Source: Anarhynchus alexandrinus (taxonomy: Eukaryota; Chordata; Aves; Charadriiformes; Charadriidae). From it: a stretch of 64,000 bases of DNA. Under the pieces are notes generated by a model, which was given only the letters and a program-made list of their open reading frames with translations, had not been told where the DNA came from and ran no database searches. The number at the start of each line of letters is the position of its first letter. The first letter of the stretch is position 1. The stretch lies in assembly GCA_008711295.1 (NCBI GenBank), contig VUYV01000772.1, positions 1 through 64,000 on the forward strand, in the 5' to 3' direction. Shown one piece after another: positions 1 through 12,400 of the stretch. The translations under genes were made by a program, and so were the position numbers.

Positions 1-1209
1 TTGCTTTAAATAGAAAAAATTAGGTTTCACTTTGTAAACACACAGCAAACAAATTTAGAGAAGCAGCACAGATTTTAGCAACAAATAAACCACCTAGGTT
101 CTGTTTTAATGCCGACTCTTACTTCAATGCATTTCAAAGCACATATATGTCCGTATTCTTCTAAGAAGTAGTCCTAAACAATTTCCCCAGGAAAACACTG
201 TAATACCTGTCTTTACCTGTCTCCGCCCTACAAATAGTTAGAGAAAATGTCAGTTTTCCAGTCAGCAAACCTATCCTCAATATTTAAATATGATGTAAAT
301 ATAACTATATTGATTTTCATTACAGCCATTCAAAAAGCCAGCGGGGCTCCGTTCACATCAGTAGGAAATTTGACTGAAAATAAGTTGCACGGACAGAAGG
401 TGTTATTTGGGTAACAGTTGTAATTGCTACTACTGTCCAAGATGGAAAAGAACCCAGGTTAGATGTTGGCCAAACTGAGCATACGCAGGCAACAGGTATT
501 CCTTGATCTCGGCACGCTTTAAGGGAACCTCTTCCTCGTTGCGCTGCGAAAGGCCGTGCCTGAGCTCGTGCCGTTTGTGAGACTTACGGTTAGGGTATGG
601 AAGGCAACCATAAAGCATATGGTTCCTCACCTTCTTTTAGCTGGATAGATTTCTCTGGCATATGGCGACATTAAGTAAACTGATTTCCTCCTTTCTCTCT
701 TCTCCTCTTTTCTACAGCTCTATTCGGTGTTGCACTGAGAGAAGAGGAGGGGCTGCGACACAGGCAGTGCTCCAGCAGTTCAGCCGACACGAAATTGATA
801 CCAACCTTAAGAAACATCAGCTGAAAAAAAACCATCAACATCCTTCCATCCACCTGATTCCCTTCAGAGTCAATTACTTGGGTCCGGAGGGAACATCACT
901 TACCCATCAATCACGAGCAGTCGCGATCAGGATTAGTGCTGCCGCAGTACTTCAAGGAGGATGCAGATTCAGTTGCTCTCCATTCCTCCTTTTTCTCCAC
1001 CACTTGCTTCACCGGTATAACTTGCTTCTTTTTAGAATTTCAGCAAAAACAGGATGTGATGCTGATCCATTGATAAACCATGACACACACCCCATTCACA
1101 CACACGCGGGTATAATGAGACTACTTCAAAGCGATCTGAGGCCACTTCACTTCTTATCCATTTTCCCCCTTTATAGTATGCTAAGATGCAAGGTGGGATC
1201 GGGCCATAA

Positions 1210-1284
1210 AGTGTTGGGAGTTGGACTAGATGATCTCTAGAGGTCCCTCCCAACTCTGAAAATTCTGTGATTCTGTGATTCTGT
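1210..1284 (+). mobile_element. CR1 LINE 3' tail fragment
   Basis: The sequence has the typical CR1 3' end: a 'ttggactagatgatctctag' block, then 'ggtccctcccaactctga', then a repeated 'attctgtg' tail. Only the last 75 or so bases of an element remain, so it is a severely 5'-truncated copy. Confidence 0.8.
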
Positions 1285-1466
1285 TAAAACAGTAACAAAA
1301 CACGATTAGCCTTTCCCAGGCTTGGGAATTCGTACCTGTCAGTGCAGGTGTTAGTATAAACATTGCCGTACTTTTAAACCTAAAATACATCAATAAGAGG
1401 TTCTCCTCTTCCCAACAGACAAACGCAACACTTTTTTACTCCAAGCAGCTATTTAGTTCCCCGTAG

Positions 1467-1666
1467 TTTTTCACTCTGAGGGTGGTGAGACACTGGAACA
1501 GGTTGCCCAGAGAAGCTGTGGGTGCCCCATCCCTGGAGGTGTTCAAGGCCAGGTCGGATGGGGCTTTGAGCAACCTGGGCTGGTGGAAGGTGTCCCTGCC
1601 CGTGGTGGCAGGATGGCACTAGATGATCTTTAAGGTCCCTTCCAACCCAAACCAGTCTATGATTCC
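1467..1666 (+). mobile_element. CR1 LINE 3' fragment
   Basis: About 200 bases match the end of CR1 ORF2 and the 3'UTR: 'ggtggtgagacactggaaca', 'ccctggaggtgttcaaggcc' and 'agatgatctttaaggtccct'. It ends at 'tctatgattcc'. The copy is 5'-truncated and appears older than the copy at 9250, judging from scattered differences. Confidence 0.88.
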
Positions 1667-3757
1667 CAGAGTTCAGCAGAGCCCCTGCAGGATTTTGTTC
1701 TTCTTTCTGGGCTACAGATAATTAGACTTGGACTCCTTGATGTAAGTTTCACTTAAAATTCAAACTTATCCTTAAACTTAAGTTGAACTCAACTCCAAAA
1801 GCTATTATTTCAGCAGTTCCTCAGAGGAGTCCCCCACCCTCCTGCGCTCCACCTTCCCTGCTGCCTCCCTGGTCGTGAGCTGCGGCAGCCCAGCCCTTCC
1901 CCGCCGTGGATCCCTTCTTCCTCAGACCCTTTGGGGCTGCCAGCAGGAGCCTGGCTGCAGGCGAGCCCTCAGGAGACTGCAGTGAGCAATCCATCCGTCT
2001 TCCCTGCCCCCCCAATTTCTCAGCATGTTATGACCGTGGCCCTATAGATAGTCTAATAGGACCTCCTGAGTTCAGTCAGGCTCCAAAGGTCGGAGGGATG
2101 AAGCCCTTCCCCAACAGCGGGGATGCACATAGGAATTCCAGTCAACACAAGCACGCATTGGTACAAACCTTTATTGTCTCCCACCTCCTCGCCACAGCCA
2201 TCATCGAAACAACCGACAGTCATATTTTACAGGTACCGTAAAAAGTGTAAAACACACTTTGTAGTTCACAAAGTAAAACTTCTTGAGGACTGATGGGTAA
2301 AAGAGTTTCTGTAAAGGGGATTTGGCAGAGAGCTGTTCGCCCCCGAGGCACCAGGCGGGCACCGACAGCTTGAGCACGCTGGAGAGGCAGCGTTTGCATG
2401 GCACAGAGGCTGAGCATCTACCTTGTTGACAGATGACCAGCATCCCTGGGATTACCCGTGTCGTGAAAAGGCAGAAAGATACCCGCACCACGAAGCAGGC
2501 CCCAGTAAGCGTGGACATCCCACCAGAAATCTGAGCACTACCCGATTCTTCTAACCGCAGCTGGCGGAGGGAGGTGTCACCATTCCCACTAGCTGCTTGC
2601 TCCTGCTTTGTCAGAACTGCAACTGATGGCTGCGTTGATACTTACTCTAACGAACCCGGGAAGCCTCCCGGTGGCTGCAGCAATGGTCGGATTGGTGCCT
2701 GCGCTAGCCACAACTGGGCTACGGCTTCCAGGGCTCTGGCCTGCAGGCTCAGCATTGCAGGGCTGCTTCACAAACCGACATACCGACACAGAGGTAAATA
2801 TTTCAGGTGGCACCGTGCCTATCGGGTTTAGAGACTGACGCTCTATTTTAAAACAGTCCTAGATACGCTAGACAATTTGTTAATAGAAGGTAGTTTGGAA
2901 GGACCATCATAAGCAGAAGTTATTGAGCAACAATATAGATATTTAAGTAGCTTGGAGATTTTGGGTTCTTTTTTTCCTCCATCTTCCTGTGTTACAAAGC
3001 AATGAAAATGCCAATCGTCAGAGTAATACAATCCCTACTTGTCCTGCCTGTGCTACTTATGGATGGTACTCAGTGCCCACAAATAATTTTCGCATGGAAT
3101 TCAGAGGCGAGCCTGTTTGTAGGGTACCCTCTGGGCCAGATATTGCCCCAGAATCAGTATCTGCACATTCCCTAGAAGTTTTGAATAGTTTGATCAACAA
3201 CAATCCATCGCTACTTCCCGTTGCTACTTCCCGTCCTCAACCCTAATGCTTTTGAATTTACATCCTGAACTCCTATATCATTAAGGTAATAGGTAAAGAG
3301 CAGGCTGAGAATGAGAGGAAATATCTCATTAGCGCAGATGATCTGGGAGAGAACAGTCTGACACAGACTCCAAGTTCTTCTTTCATGAATAATGAGCGCG
3401 ACTCTTCAGGGCAGGCAGCAAAATAACAAATCCAGAGGAGATTTCACACAGCTGGCTAAACAAAAACAACCGCTTAGGGCTCAATACTTACAACAGCCCT
3501 CAGGACCCTAGAGACCTCTTCCCAGGTATCAAACCTGCCGTGTTTGACCTCCCTAGATGTGTGGCCTTCCAACAGCTGAAACAATCCTGATCTTAAGCTC
3601 GTGTTAAACACGCACTCACAGTGCTTCCTCTTCCCAAGCCCTGCTCCTAAAACCCATTCCTGCCAAACAATAAGCCACTGCTCAATATTTTGTATGCACA
3701 TGTAGTCCTTCAGAGATCTTAACCCAGGGAAAGATGAACAGCGAGTGAGGAAGTAAG

Positions 3758-4340
3758 ATCATAGAATCATAGAACCGTCTAGGTTGGAAGAGACCCTTGG
3801 GATCATCGAGTCCAACCATCTACCCTACTCTACAAAGTTCTCCCCTACACCATATCCCCCAACACCACATCTCAACAGCTCTTAAACACATCCAGGGATG
3901 GTGACTCCACCACCTCCCTGGGCAGCCTATTCCAATGCCCGACCACTCTTTCTGNCAGTCTAAATCTCCCCTGTTGGAGCTTGATGCCATTCCCTCTTGT
4001 TCTGTCATTAATCACCTGTGAGAAGAGACCAGCACCAACCTCTCTACAGTGTCCTTTCAAATAGTTGTAGAGAGTGATGAGGTCTCCCCTCAGCCTCCTC
4101 TTCCTCAAACTAAACAGTCCCAGCTCCTTCAACTGCTCTTCATATGATTTGTTTTCTAGGCCCTTCACCAGCTTCGTTGTCCTCCTCTGCACTCGCTCCA
4201 ACACCTCCATATCTCTCTTGTATTGAGATGCCCAAATCTGGACACAATACTCGAGGTGTGGCCTCACCAGTGCTGAGTACAGGGGCACAGTCACCTCCCT
4301 ACTTCTGCTGGCCACGCTATTTCTAATACAAGCCAGGATG
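3758..4340 (-). mobile_element. Truncated CR1 LINE, ORF2 C-terminal part
   Basis: On the minus strand a reading frame encodes the C-terminal tail of CR1 ORF2, with pieces such as [28 protein letters not shown] and [18 protein letters not shown], followed by the CR1 3'UTR and tail. A single N at 3955 sits where about 20 bases expected from the related copy at 54915-55378 are missing, so the frame is broken at an assembly join. The two copies share the 'gaaaacaaatcatatgaaga' variant and belong to one subfamily. Confidence 0.92.
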
Positions 4341-5106
4341 TCTACACCACAGCAATCGTCAGGCAGCAAAAGCGTGGGAAGGGAGGGCGAGCACACGTGG
4401 TGCCAGAAAGCTCAAGTAGAGTAGAGATGAACCATGGGCACAGCGACAGCAGTCTCTCAGGGAGGAGGGGGCTGCTTCTTCAGGCATCACAAATTCCAGC
4501 CACGGCTCCCAGAAAGACATCTGTCATCCCAGAGAAAGCGAGAGCAGGATTCACCGCACAGCGCTGGTCACCTCTGAATGACAGAGAGGCACTAGAAGGA
4601 ACAGCCCTCCAAAGGAAACCAACCTGTCGCTGGAGGCTTTTTGGAGCACATCGCATCAACGCACATCTGCTCCGTCTATTAAATATTTACTCAGCTTTGG
4701 GGCTTTGGTTCATTAGGAGTCCACTCCTCAGGAGCCAGGATATTTCCACCCTTTTCTTTAAAGACCTTCATCTTGCTAAGATCTGTTCTTTCCAGAGTTT
4801 TAGCTCTTTCCCAAAAGCCCAACCGCATTTCTTCTGAGGAGGCTGCAGCCCAGCAAGCACACGACGTGTCCAGTGCCGTTGTGGACCCAGCGCTGCTGTT
4901 CCCGGGGCACGGCAGCGCTGAGCTGACCCAGCTCAGTTAACCCAGGCTGCCCTACAAGCCTGCGCCTGTCCTCTCAGAGCACAGAACTGATGCAATATTC
5001 AGGCACCAAAATTGCTCAAAGCAAACCAAACACTTCTCAATAAAACCAGATCTGCAAAATCCACGTGCAAAGACGAAGCACTTACAAATACAAAAATTTA
5101 TCTTGT

Positions 5107-5124
5107 AAAAAAAAAAAAAAAAAA
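5107..5124. repeat. Poly-A run (18 bp)
   Basis: An uninterrupted run of 18 A on the plus strand. No retroposed gene body is recognisable next to it. Confidence 0.9.
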
Positions 5125-5778
5125 TGTAGTAGTGTACTATAATTCTCTTCACACACACCATCATCTCAGAGACCTAGGGGTTTTTTAACTGAAAAAGAGG
5201 ATACACCTTCTCTCAAATTTAGGCACTTGGTTTGAAGGCAAAGCGTCCTCTTAACCCACTGCGCCCCAGAGCTGTGCCGACACCGCCGTGGCAAGTACGG
5301 CCGTGTCACACTGCGGCACGGCTTTCCACACACTTCCCCACATCGATCAGTGGAGCAGAAAAAGGCATATCTCAAGTATGCTTTCCGCGGTGAGGTTACA
5401 GAACTAGACTGAGCAAACTGGGCTCTCCTTCCTTCTGTGGAAGTGCTTGGCATACGACCGTTTTTAATTTGCACAAGGTGTAAAGTTCACATGATTCCGC
5501 CACGAGTTTCCTCTGTCCGCTTGTCCTGTCCTCTGCCTGCCACCTCCTCTGAAGCTGGAACTACCAAAAAAAAGCTGCTTCATCTTCCAAACTGATGATC
5601 CAAAGCAAAGCTTGTCCAAAAAAAAGTCACATCATTCAGTGCTTCCCCCCCCACCCAAGATATACGTGGACATGGAAAACTCCACACGCTGCTCTTCCTC
5701 CAAACAGAGGGTTTGCTCTGCTCCATAACTTGGACAAACCACCTTTGCCGATACCCTATTCGGGGCAGAAAGCCCCTA

Positions 5779-5784
5779 TTTATT
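5779..5784 (-). terminator. Candidate MOGAT1 polyadenylation signal
   Basis: This is AATAAA on the minus strand (tttatt on plus), about 510 bases past the MOGAT1 stop. An ATTAAA variant on the same strand lies closer, at 5892-5897. Either could end the 3'UTR. There is no transcript evidence, so the choice is open. Confidence 0.3.
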
Positions 5785-6293
5785 CTTGAATTCACATGTA
5801 AATGGCTTATAACAGCTGAAAATATACACTTTCATTTCTACGGAAGAGCAGCGGGGTTTTTTTGCTATTCAGAGAACAACCTGATGTCACGTTTAATACG
5901 TGCCAGTAAGACTCTCAACTTCTAATCACAGACTTCTCGGGTTTTTACTTTTCCTGCTCGTGATGTCATGCCAGGGCAATTTCCTCTGCTCAGGCTATGG
6001 GTAGGTACCACGGTGGTAAGAACACGTGTGTTGAGTTTCTCACTAGCATTTCTGGTACGGATGAACCTAAAAGGACAACTCAAGACAGCTCACAGCTTTG
6101 AGCCTCACACCTTAAGGATTTTTTTTTTTTCCCAAGAGTAAGATAAAAATCAATAAATCATCTAATAATCCCTTCTTTAAATTATTCCTTACACAAGGAT
6201 AATTACAGATTGCAAAATACCGATTGCAAGAAAGACATCTTTCAGCATACGCTGTATTTTTCCACAAGATTTGGAATTACAAATTGCAGTTTG

Positions 6294-6448
6294 CTACTCG
6301 AAGATGAGCGATTTATGCTCAGGGATCCCATAATTTCTTTTGTGCTCTTCAAATAAGTTTCTGAGTTTCTGTAGGTACAACGCGTGTAGCTGTTCAATCT
6401 CTTCAGTGGTGGGGTTCAAGTTCCGTTTTACAGGGATGGGGCTTCCCA
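6294..6448 (-). CDS. MOGAT1: MOGAT1 coding exon 6 (residues 284-334 and stop)
   Basis: The acceptor is TGATTTCCAG. The exon encodes [20 protein letters not shown], then a helical tail with [20 protein letters not shown] and a TAG stop at 6296-6294. Length and sequence fit the C-terminus of the family; the human protein ends in LVLK instead. Confidence 0.94.
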
Positions 6449-9400
6449 CTGGAAATCAAACACAACAGCAGCATTAGCTTCATTGACGTCTCATTTTAGG
6501 CAGAAGTGCTCTCCCTCCTGCAAAGCTCCACCACAGCTCCCAGTCAGGCAGCAAAACCCCCAGACCCTGTAAGGTGTCTCTGAACCATCCATTGCCCACA
6601 AGTTCTCTTGCCCTGGGGCATGATCCTGCCCTTCACAAACCCGAGCCCTGGCTCTGCTTCTTCGCTTCCTTTTGCTCAAGTTCAGATCAAACACATTTAA
6701 GACCCCCCATCGTTTCAGTTTGGCAGCAAAAGAGCAAATGAGGAGGGGGTTAAACTCTAACTTGGAGCAGTTTACACTTCAACATACAATCCCATGGGCT
6801 CTGTGCTGTCTTGCCATCGGGGTAGTACTCCGCAAGTTCAAAATAGCATTTAAAAACCATACCTTCTCACTGTCTTCTGCTCCGATCTGAACACTAAAGG
6901 TATCCAATGTGAGGGACATGCCTAAGGGGACAGCGGTGCCCTCAATCACGCAGCCACATGAACAGGACTGAAGGAAATAACAGATCATCTCCGATTCAGT
7001 CAGAATGGGTATCGCTGCACCAGCAGCGTTGTTGGCTACCTCAGCCTGGGGAGCGGCAGCACGCAAAACCCCCAGACCCTGTAAGGTGTCTCTGAACCAT
7101 CCATTGCCCACAAGCCTCATCCCAACTGAAGCGTTCTCCAGGCACAAGGCGCTGCGCAAAGCCGGCTGCCCGCTCTGCCCGAGCGAGAGCCGCAGGGAGC
7201 AGGGGAGGTAATTCCCCAGACGTCCGGAGGGCAGCCTCCTCCTCCTCCTCCTCCGCAAAAAGCTATGGCTAAAAAGCCTGCGATACGCTAAGGGAAGATT
7301 CCCACGATCTCAGTCTTCCTTGTGTTGTTCTATCACTACCGATTTTGACAGCTGCTATTGCACTGGAGGCACCGAGAGCTTCATAGACCCGACCGAGATT
7401 GCAGAGAAAGCCCGTAGAGAAGCAGAGAGTTAAAAGCACCCCCCGGGAGCTTTTACAAAGGCACCTGAAAATCCCTTTCAGCAGATGTTGCCACTTTGAA
7501 TTGGATGGTGTTGACTAACGGGAAGGGAAGTCTCGCCAGAACCACAAGGGGCTGATTCTGCATTTTCCTGCTGCAGCTTCAGCTGCCAACAGCTCTCGGG
7601 CCCTACACAGTGCTGAAATTCAGACGTTACGTGGCTGGGGGTGGGAACCCAGCCCTGGATTAAGCAATACCGATATACATCCAATACAGGATTTCCAGAA
7701 GCACGACTGGAAGCACCGAACAACCCCCAAGCCCTTCTGCAGCAGCCTCTTCTCCTAAGAGTGGAGACTTCTTGTGGAATTGGAAACTACACTCGTCTCT
7801 CATTTTCTGTGCAGCTTTAAGCAACCTGCTTAATTTAATATTTTAAAGTCGACTCTGTTTCTGAAAAGCAGTAATAATTTTCAGGAAAAACGAAAGTACT
7901 TCAACTGTCAAGCCCCAAACAGCCTTCATGAACCCTGGTTTTGCTGAACTGCATCTCCTTGCTTCGGGAACTATGGCTTCTGAGCCAGGAGGAAACTCGC
8001 CGCTACCTGGCCACGTTGGCCACATGGCTAACCGGCTCGGGTGGAGCTCAGCGTGACTCCGCAGCTTCCAGGAGCTGAGCTGACACTTTCAAAGCCGTGT
8101 TGAGCCATACTGAGACCCTCCCCAAGAATCCAGGGACATGGTGACAGTTTTCAAACACGAGGAAACAGAGACACCAAAGGTAAGGGATTTCTTGAGATCA
8201 TGCAACAAGCTCTGTTGCAAGACTCTGGTCTTGCTGATCTGAAGCACTCCCGTACTTTAGCCATGGACCAACTCTGTCCTTGCAGTAAATATAACAATGA
8301 TGATTTGCCTCAAAGTGAACGACATTTTAAGCTTCGGAACAGTCTCAATGTCATCAGCCCAAGGAACGCTGCAGGAAATACGTTGCTCTCATTCCAGTGC
8401 TTTGAAAACTTTTTGGCTTTAAAATAAGTGACCTTTTTAGCCTGCCTGTGCACAGTGCAGGCTTAAAAAAATAAATCTTTTCTGAAACATTTAATTATAT
8501 GCACTGATAAGATACAGAGCTGCATGACATTTTACATAAGAACTACATTTTTCTCTGAAACATTTTTATTTGATCCATGCTAAAAATCAAATCATCCCTC
8601 CATTAAAGGGAGGGCCTTCTTAGATGTCCCTTGTGGAATACCAGAAAAGCTGAATGTACTTTTCTGTAGAAACAGGCTTCATTAGTTCACTCAGCTCAGA
8701 ATCAAGAAATGATTTATCCAAAATATATAAACAGCCAGCTGTTCCCTTCTCATGATGCCCAGCACAACTTTTTTTAAAGGTGTGGTTGTCAATAGCACTA
8801 GTTAAAGCCATTAAAAAATCGAAAGACATTCAGCCCCACACTTCAATAAGAGCAGACAAGCAGGGATGAAAGCTTTGGGGAAAAAAATCTCTCTTCCAAA
8901 CTGCCTGTCAATGTGGCAGGTGTGCTCTCAATTAAACATGAATGGATCTTTCCATGGGGAAGAAAAAAAAAACCCAAAGGGCAGGAAACACTCCAGGGAG
9001 CTGCAATGCCACCTAAGCAGCAAGGCGCCCTCTCCCTTCCCTCCTCCGTCTCTCCCCTGTCCCCATGAGAACCGGGTCAGGACCACACCAGCTCCTTCCT
9101 CGCTCTGGAGCACCACTGTGGTGGCCATGAATCAGCCGAGACACCCGACTGCTGCTTCTCTGCAGGGTTAAGAAATGACGGTGCGGGACATCCTCACTGC
9201 GGCATCCAGAATGCGCAGAGCTGTGGCAGCCCTCTGGTACGGACTGGACCACCTCTTGGGTTTCCCAAGCACAAATACAGGCTGGGTGGGGAATGGCTGG
9301 AGAGCAGCACTGAGGAGAAGGACCTGGGGGTGCTGATTGACGAGAAGCTCAACATGAGCCAGCAATGTGCCATCGCAGCCCAGAAGGCCAACCGCATCCT

Positions 9401-12400
9401 GGGCTGCATCAAAAGAAGCGTGGCCAGCAGGGTGAGGGAGGGGATTCTGCCCCTCTACTCCACTCTCGTGAGACCCCACCTGGAGTACTGCATCCAGCTC
9501 TGGAGTCCCCAACATAAGAAGGACATGGACCTGCTGGAGCGTGTCCAGAGGAGAGCCAAGAGGATGATCCGAGGGCTGGAGCACCTCTCCTATGAGGAGA
9601 GGCTGAAAGAGTTGGGGCTGTTCAGCCTGAAGAAGAGAAGGCTCCGGGGACACCTTATTGCAGCCTTCCAGTCCCTAAAGGGGGCCTACAGGAGAGCTGG
9701 GGAAGGACTTTTTACTGGGGCATGGAGTGATAGGACAAGGGGGAATGGCTTCAAACTGGAAGAGGGCAGGTTTAGATTGAACATTAGGAAGAAGCTTTTC
9801 ACTGTGAGGGTGGTGAGGCACTGGCACGGGTTGCCCAGAGAGGTTGTTGAGGCCCCATCCCTGGAGGTGTTCAAGGCCAGGCTGGACGTGGCCTTGGGCA
9901 GCCTGGTCTGGTGGGAGGTGTCCCTGCCTATGGCAGGGGGGTTGGAACTCGATGATCTTCAAGGTCCTTTCCAACCTAAACCATTCTATGATTCTATGAT
10001 TCCTTGAGGATTGCGGAGGATAGAGGCCTGTGAATAACTGCGAATGAAGAACAAGATTTGGTCTGGGACAGAAAGGGGAAAGGGAGAAAAGAATCCCCCC
10101 TTTTTAATTGGAGAGGGACAGGAATCTCAAAAAAAGGAAACATTCACTTTAAACCTCACATACTTGCTTTAGATGCACAGTAACCAACTGTTTCTCTTAG
10201 AACAGATTTATAAATTTAAAAGCGTGTAAGTGTGCTACTAATATCTGTGTAAACATTTGCAAAAGCATTAGACAAGGCACAGGGAACTTACCGACAGTAT
10301 GAATAGGTTGCCTGTAAGGTATTAAGCCAAAACTGTATTGAAATACTCCTCTAGCGTGAAACAGCGGTAAAGCAAAGCCCATTATCTTCTGCAACTTCTC
10401 CTGTACGTTTCTGAGCCACGAACCTTTGGGGTTTGCAACTTGCTTGAATAGTTCATTTTCACCAAAGGAAAACACGGGGACCAGATGAGCCCTGCAAAAC
10501 AGCGAACACACCGAGAATCCCACGTCAGCCTGCACTTGCACCAGGGTTCACATCAGCAGCGTGGAATAAATTCACAATAAGCAGCACAGAAAGCTTCGGC
10601 AGCTCTAGACTTCATCAGCAACAGGCATTTAACTCTCCTGATATGCAGCTGCTTTGAGGTTTTGGGGTTTAAAAAAAAACCCCACAAGTAACTGGCATAT
10701 AACTAACAACCAGCTTTTGGGCAGCATTTAGCTGGTTGCTACCCATCACAACTTTTTACGACTGTTCATAAACATAAAAATGAATAATTGTATATGTCAT
10801 AATTATGATTATGATCTTATCCACCACTCTTTCAGCAAGTCCACCACTGCCTTTTCTCCCCTGGCAAGCAAAGAAGCCTCATTGTTAACCTCATAATGCT
10901 CCCAGCTGGGTGGCGTCAAGACCAGATCTTGGCTTTTCTCTGCCCGTTGACCAGGGTAATGCACGCACTTGATTTCAGCACAAAAACCGTGACACAAACC
11001 AGACATCCTTACAGACACCAGCACAATGCCAAATTCCTCCGCTGTCCCATTCCCAGTGAAATCCCGCTTCCTCCAGACTTCTTCGAAAACACGAGCCTTA
11101 ATCCGTTATTACCAGAGGTCAAAACCTACCCACGGAAATTACACTCGCTCGCTTTGGCTCCTGCACAGCCTAATGAATTCTCCTTCAGTTCATGAATTGG
11201 CGCGGGAGGAAAGGCACTGCCTAGCTCCTGGACAAACTACTTAGGCCGATGGAGTCAGCGCAGTTGTCTCCATCAGGAAAAACTACCGCTATATTTAAAA
11301 CCTTGACTGCAGTATGCTTTTTGATTGATGCTTAGCTTCATTGAATCGTGTTCTACAGAGCTTAAAGAAAAAAGAGCAGGGTGATCCTAAGCAGTGTCTG
11401 ATGGATACAGAAGCGGTTTATTTGCTTTACTTAAGTCTTAGCTTCCATATCTTAGCTCCATTCAGCCCACGCTATCTTCCAGAAAAACCTCACTGTCAAA
11501 TGGCAGCATTGCTATAATGTTGTCGGGATGAACTCCTGCAGAGCTCTGAACGCCTGAGGAGGATACACCGAGGACAGAGCTGGCTGGAAAGTACTGTGGA
11601 CAATCAAAACCCACCTGTATGGAAGAAACAACTGCTTCTACAGCTTCTCAAGCCTGACGACCCCCAAAGACTATCATCCCCGCTCACTATTCTACCTGGT
11701 GTCTGCTCAAAGGTTCTTTCTCAAATAGAGTGTATATCACCCAGCCACCTGTAAAGGGAATATCGGAAAGCCTGGGACATACTGTGGCTGTGTAAATACT
11801 CCGCTTTTTACTACAACACTACGACAAACAGGAACATCTTGTGGTGCAATAGCACCCTGAGACTGTGGGATTTGTTTTAATCTGGTGAAGGCTTTTGCAA
11901 GATGCTATGTAGGAGGTTGAGACAGAGAAATAAGTAACTTATGATTGTGAAACTAAAGATAAGTTAGCTGATTCATCGTTTCTTTCATGTCTTTAGGATT
12001 TCTTCACTTTGCATCAGATAGCTGTACCACCTTGGACCCAAAAGTCTCTTCCAGAAGTGCAGAAGACTTTTGCTGACAAATGCAGACCACATTTGACAAG
12101 TTCCCAGCTGAGGAACCACAGCTTCTCTGTGCCAGCAGTGCGGGAGCCAGGGCCAGAGACCACAGGTCTCCGTGTTGCCCCTGGTCTCCACATTGCCCCT
12201 TCCCCTCTTGCTCTTTGATACTGCAGATGCCAAGCACCAGAAACATATGCAGGCACTGATGGTGCCTGATGGGGCTTCTTCTCATCTGCCTCCCGCCAGC
12301 CTCCCTCGCCCTTCCATTTCCACGTGAGTTGGAAGCTTGTTTCACATTTTGGGGCAACCAAGGGCAACCAAGATGATTGAGGGATTGGAGCATCTCCCTT

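Larger units (their letters stand above)
1..6293. other. Flank downstream of MOGAT1, no supported gene
   Basis: This stretch lies past the MOGAT1 stop codon on the minus strand. It holds CR1 fragments near 1210-1284, 1467-1666 and 3758-4340, and a poly-A run at 5107-5124. The first few hundred bases below 6294 should be MOGAT1 3'UTR. Known mammalian order puts ACSL3 next on this side. I looked for recognisable ACSL3 protein sequence on both strands and saw none, so it probably lies beyond the window edge. Open frames here are short and unlike any family I know. Confidence 0.6.
6449..10291 (-). other. MOGAT1 intron 5
   Basis: This intron holds the exact 52-bp direct repeat (6551-6602 and 7063-7114), a (CCT)n stretch at 7235-7254 and a long antisense CR1 copy at 9250-10002. 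A 159-codon minus-strand frame at 6779-7258 begins in the triplet repeat and contains one repeat copy, and I do not believe it codes. Nothing else is recognisable. Confidence 0.7.

Noticed and set aside
662..1240. 192-codon plus-strand open frame
   Set aside because: Low-complexity composition, no family resemblance, and its 3' end runs into a CR1 tail.
2166..2518. Possible minus-strand terminal exon with AATAAA near 2170
   Set aside because: The encoded peptide matches nothing I know, the signal is a common hexamer, and no upstream exon could be linked to it.
6779..7258. 159-codon minus-strand open frame
   Set aside because: It starts in a (CCT)n triplet repeat, crosses one copy of the 52-bp repeat, lies inside MOGAT1 intron 5 and shows no known domain.
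9330..10007. 225-codon plus-strand open frame as a host gene
   Set aside because: It is the C-terminal tail of CR1 ORF2 with the CR1 3' tail attached, and shares its sequence with several other copies in the window.
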